DNA from: Cristatella mucedo
Taxonomy: Eukaryota; Bryozoa; Phylactolaemata; Cristatellidae
Direction: 5' to 3'
Assembly (NCBI GenBank): GCA_009760855.2
Contig: WPIO01000076.1
Span: forward strand, 1,207,501 to 1,271,500
DNA length: 64,000 nucleotides
The notes beneath the pieces are model-generated. The model was given only the letters and a program-made list of their open reading frames with translations. It had not been told where the DNA came from and did no database searches. This document shows positions 62,645 through 64,000 of the stretch, one piece after another. Position 1 is the first letter of the stretch, and the number at the start of each line of letters is the position of its first letter. The position numbers and the translations under genes were made by a program.

Positions 62645-63430
62645 GAAATAGAATATCTAAAATATTAATGAACACTACTTAATTAACTATATCTGAGAGA
62701 GCCGTGCCGTGCGATAGGTTTTTGATTTAATAATTTTATCAGCATCAAGCGTGTGCTTATCGAGACATACCACCGCAAGCAGGAGAAAATGGCATGCTAT
62801 TTATTTGGAATGGTCTGATCTCAGTGCACACTGCTGTCAGGGGCATGAGGTTTCAAGTTGAAAATTAATATTAATGCATTTTCACTAGTCAACAACATTC
62901 CCTCATATGTGGCTGTCTATATAACCGACCGACGAATGATTTACCAAGGAAAGCAGAGGGCAATTGCATAGGCAGCACATAATTTACATAAAAGAATCGA
63001 TCGCTTACCGTACGTTACTCAAAGTAGCAAGCTGATAAATCCGATCATTCTTAGCTGGGCTCGGTTCTTTTTGTTCTACAGCGTTATAAAAAGTTACGAG
63101 CTCTTTAGGAGGTCTGCAGCTTCCTCATTATGCTCTGGCTGCATATGTATTCAGCTGATTTGGCTCTGGCTTCAACTGAGTTGATTTATGGCAGTGACCA
63201 GGACTAATCAGAAGAACCGTGCCTTATAATTTCGTAGCATCTGATCTAGAATTTCGCTGGTATGGTTACTAGTTGGAGTGTACTGTGCTCAAGTGATGCC
63301 AACTCAGGTCAGAGGATGGAATGAAAAGCTGATAATCTCAGCTGTCCCAAAACCATTCTCCCATGTTTCTTCGAGGATCTCGTTAGGTCAGTACCCAATG
63401 GTTACTGATTATTTGTGTACGTTTCGGTGA
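62645..63430. other. Unassigned DNA
   Basis: Nothing recognised. Confidence 0.4.
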
Positions 63431-63436
63431 ATGCGA

Positions 63437-63712
63437 TTTATCTCTGTCTGCAACTCCACAAAGCCAAAGAGACTATGTGGCTGCTAACTCAATAGAGTTT
63501 TGTATGGCCCACTCACAGCCTAAGCGACTTTCTGTACGCATTCGGTAGCCAACAGACTTCATCCCAAGCATCAAAGAGTAGGTGGGAAGCATGGCAGAGT
63601 CAGGAGAGCAGTTGAGGTAATGAGTAGCATAGAAGTAGCAGCTCAGGACCGCTAGAAAGGATGAACCATAGTCGGCAGCAGGAGAGTAGTTGTCGTTTCG
63701 TAAGAAATTTTC
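63437..63712 (-). mobile_element. LINE family B, 3' end
   Basis: The complement of the family B end: ctgcaactccacaaagccaa, then gcattcggtagccaacagac, gtcaggagagcagttgaggt and catagtcggcagcaggagag. Closest in wording to the 58.5-kb copy. Confidence 0.88.
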
Positions 63713-63869
63713 TCTATGTTATCTTATCCTAGCGTTGCACGGGCCTTGTTTTTATTACTGGGCCCTCTTATTATCATTGTTATTATTTGGATAATGTGGA
63801 AGTTTCCGGCTAGGACAGAATCCGTCAACAGGTTTCGGAATTTGTTGCAAAGCTGCCTTAACCGAAAGG

Positions 63870-64000
63870 GAGTGAAGACAATTCGACGTGCTCGAGGGGT
63901 TGGAGGGATCAAAGCAAAGATGCAACTGAGTGTTATCTGCATAGAAGTGCTCGGCGATCTAGATTGTGCTTGGCGATCACATCGGCAAGAAGAAGAGCAT
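63870..64000 (-). mobile_element. LINE family A, RT fragment at window edge
   Basis: The minus strand reads LADVIAKHNLD, then a region equivalent to FYADDTQLHLCFDPSN with frame breaks, and SSTSN-like. It runs off the window end, so the 5' part is not visible. Confidence 0.75.

Overview
This is animal genomic DNA: short exons with GT-AG introns, a CpG-rich promoter region, many 5'-truncated non-LTR retrotransposons (LINEs), tRNA-headed SINEs and very many microsatellites. The core-binding factor beta gene has a phase-0 exon layout shared with other animals. Its wording (VRYTGY, ECREGH, DFDKE.GKVH, IMNGVC) reminds me of arthropod proteins, so a protostome such as an arthropod is a weak guess.

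Two host genes can be supported, both on the + strand. (1) 13940-18970 holds the last six exons (about 225 residues) of a major facilitator superfamily transporter that resembles the SLC37 sugar-phosphate exchangers; its 5' exons are not seen. Its introns carry a perfect (CTG)27 run and a 360-bp pyrimidine tract. (2) 29611-45834 holds a core-binding factor beta (CBFB / Big brother type) gene. Five exons are certain and a short sixth is probable after an 11.8-kb intron. The product would partner Runx-type (Runt domain) transcription factors. A GC-rich, CpG-rich region (about 28.1-30.3 kb) covers its promoter and first two exons.

Nearly everything else is mobile or repetitive. Two LINE families of the CR1/L2 type dominate. 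Family A ends in a conserved two-stem hairpin followed by (ATT)n. Family B has a short 3' UTR ending in CATTA repeats. They are nested in each other: B in A at 38.1-41.0 kb and 58.3-61.2 kb, and an A tail in B at 7.8 kb. The SINEs have a tRNA-like head with A and B boxes, and several share the family A 3' hairpin, so they probably use the family A machinery. A candidate cut-and-paste DNA transposon with 20-bp terminal inverted repeats lies at 48989-49844.

Layout: 0-13 kb LINE fragments and one SINE; 13.9-19 kb transporter gene; 19-26 kb SINEs, LINE A and unrecognised DNA; 26.4-34 kb CBFB promoter and exons 1-5; 34-45.8 kb the last CBFB intron, with nested LINEs, a minisatellite and a (GA)n tract; 46-52 kb unrecognised DNA plus the inverted-repeat element; 52.6-64 kb LINE A/B remnants. 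All LINE reading frames are broken. I see no rRNA, no convincing functional tRNA gene, no CRISPR array and no bacterial-type operon. Coordinates of decayed repeats are good to about 10-30 bases; exon borders are exact where splice sites are clear.
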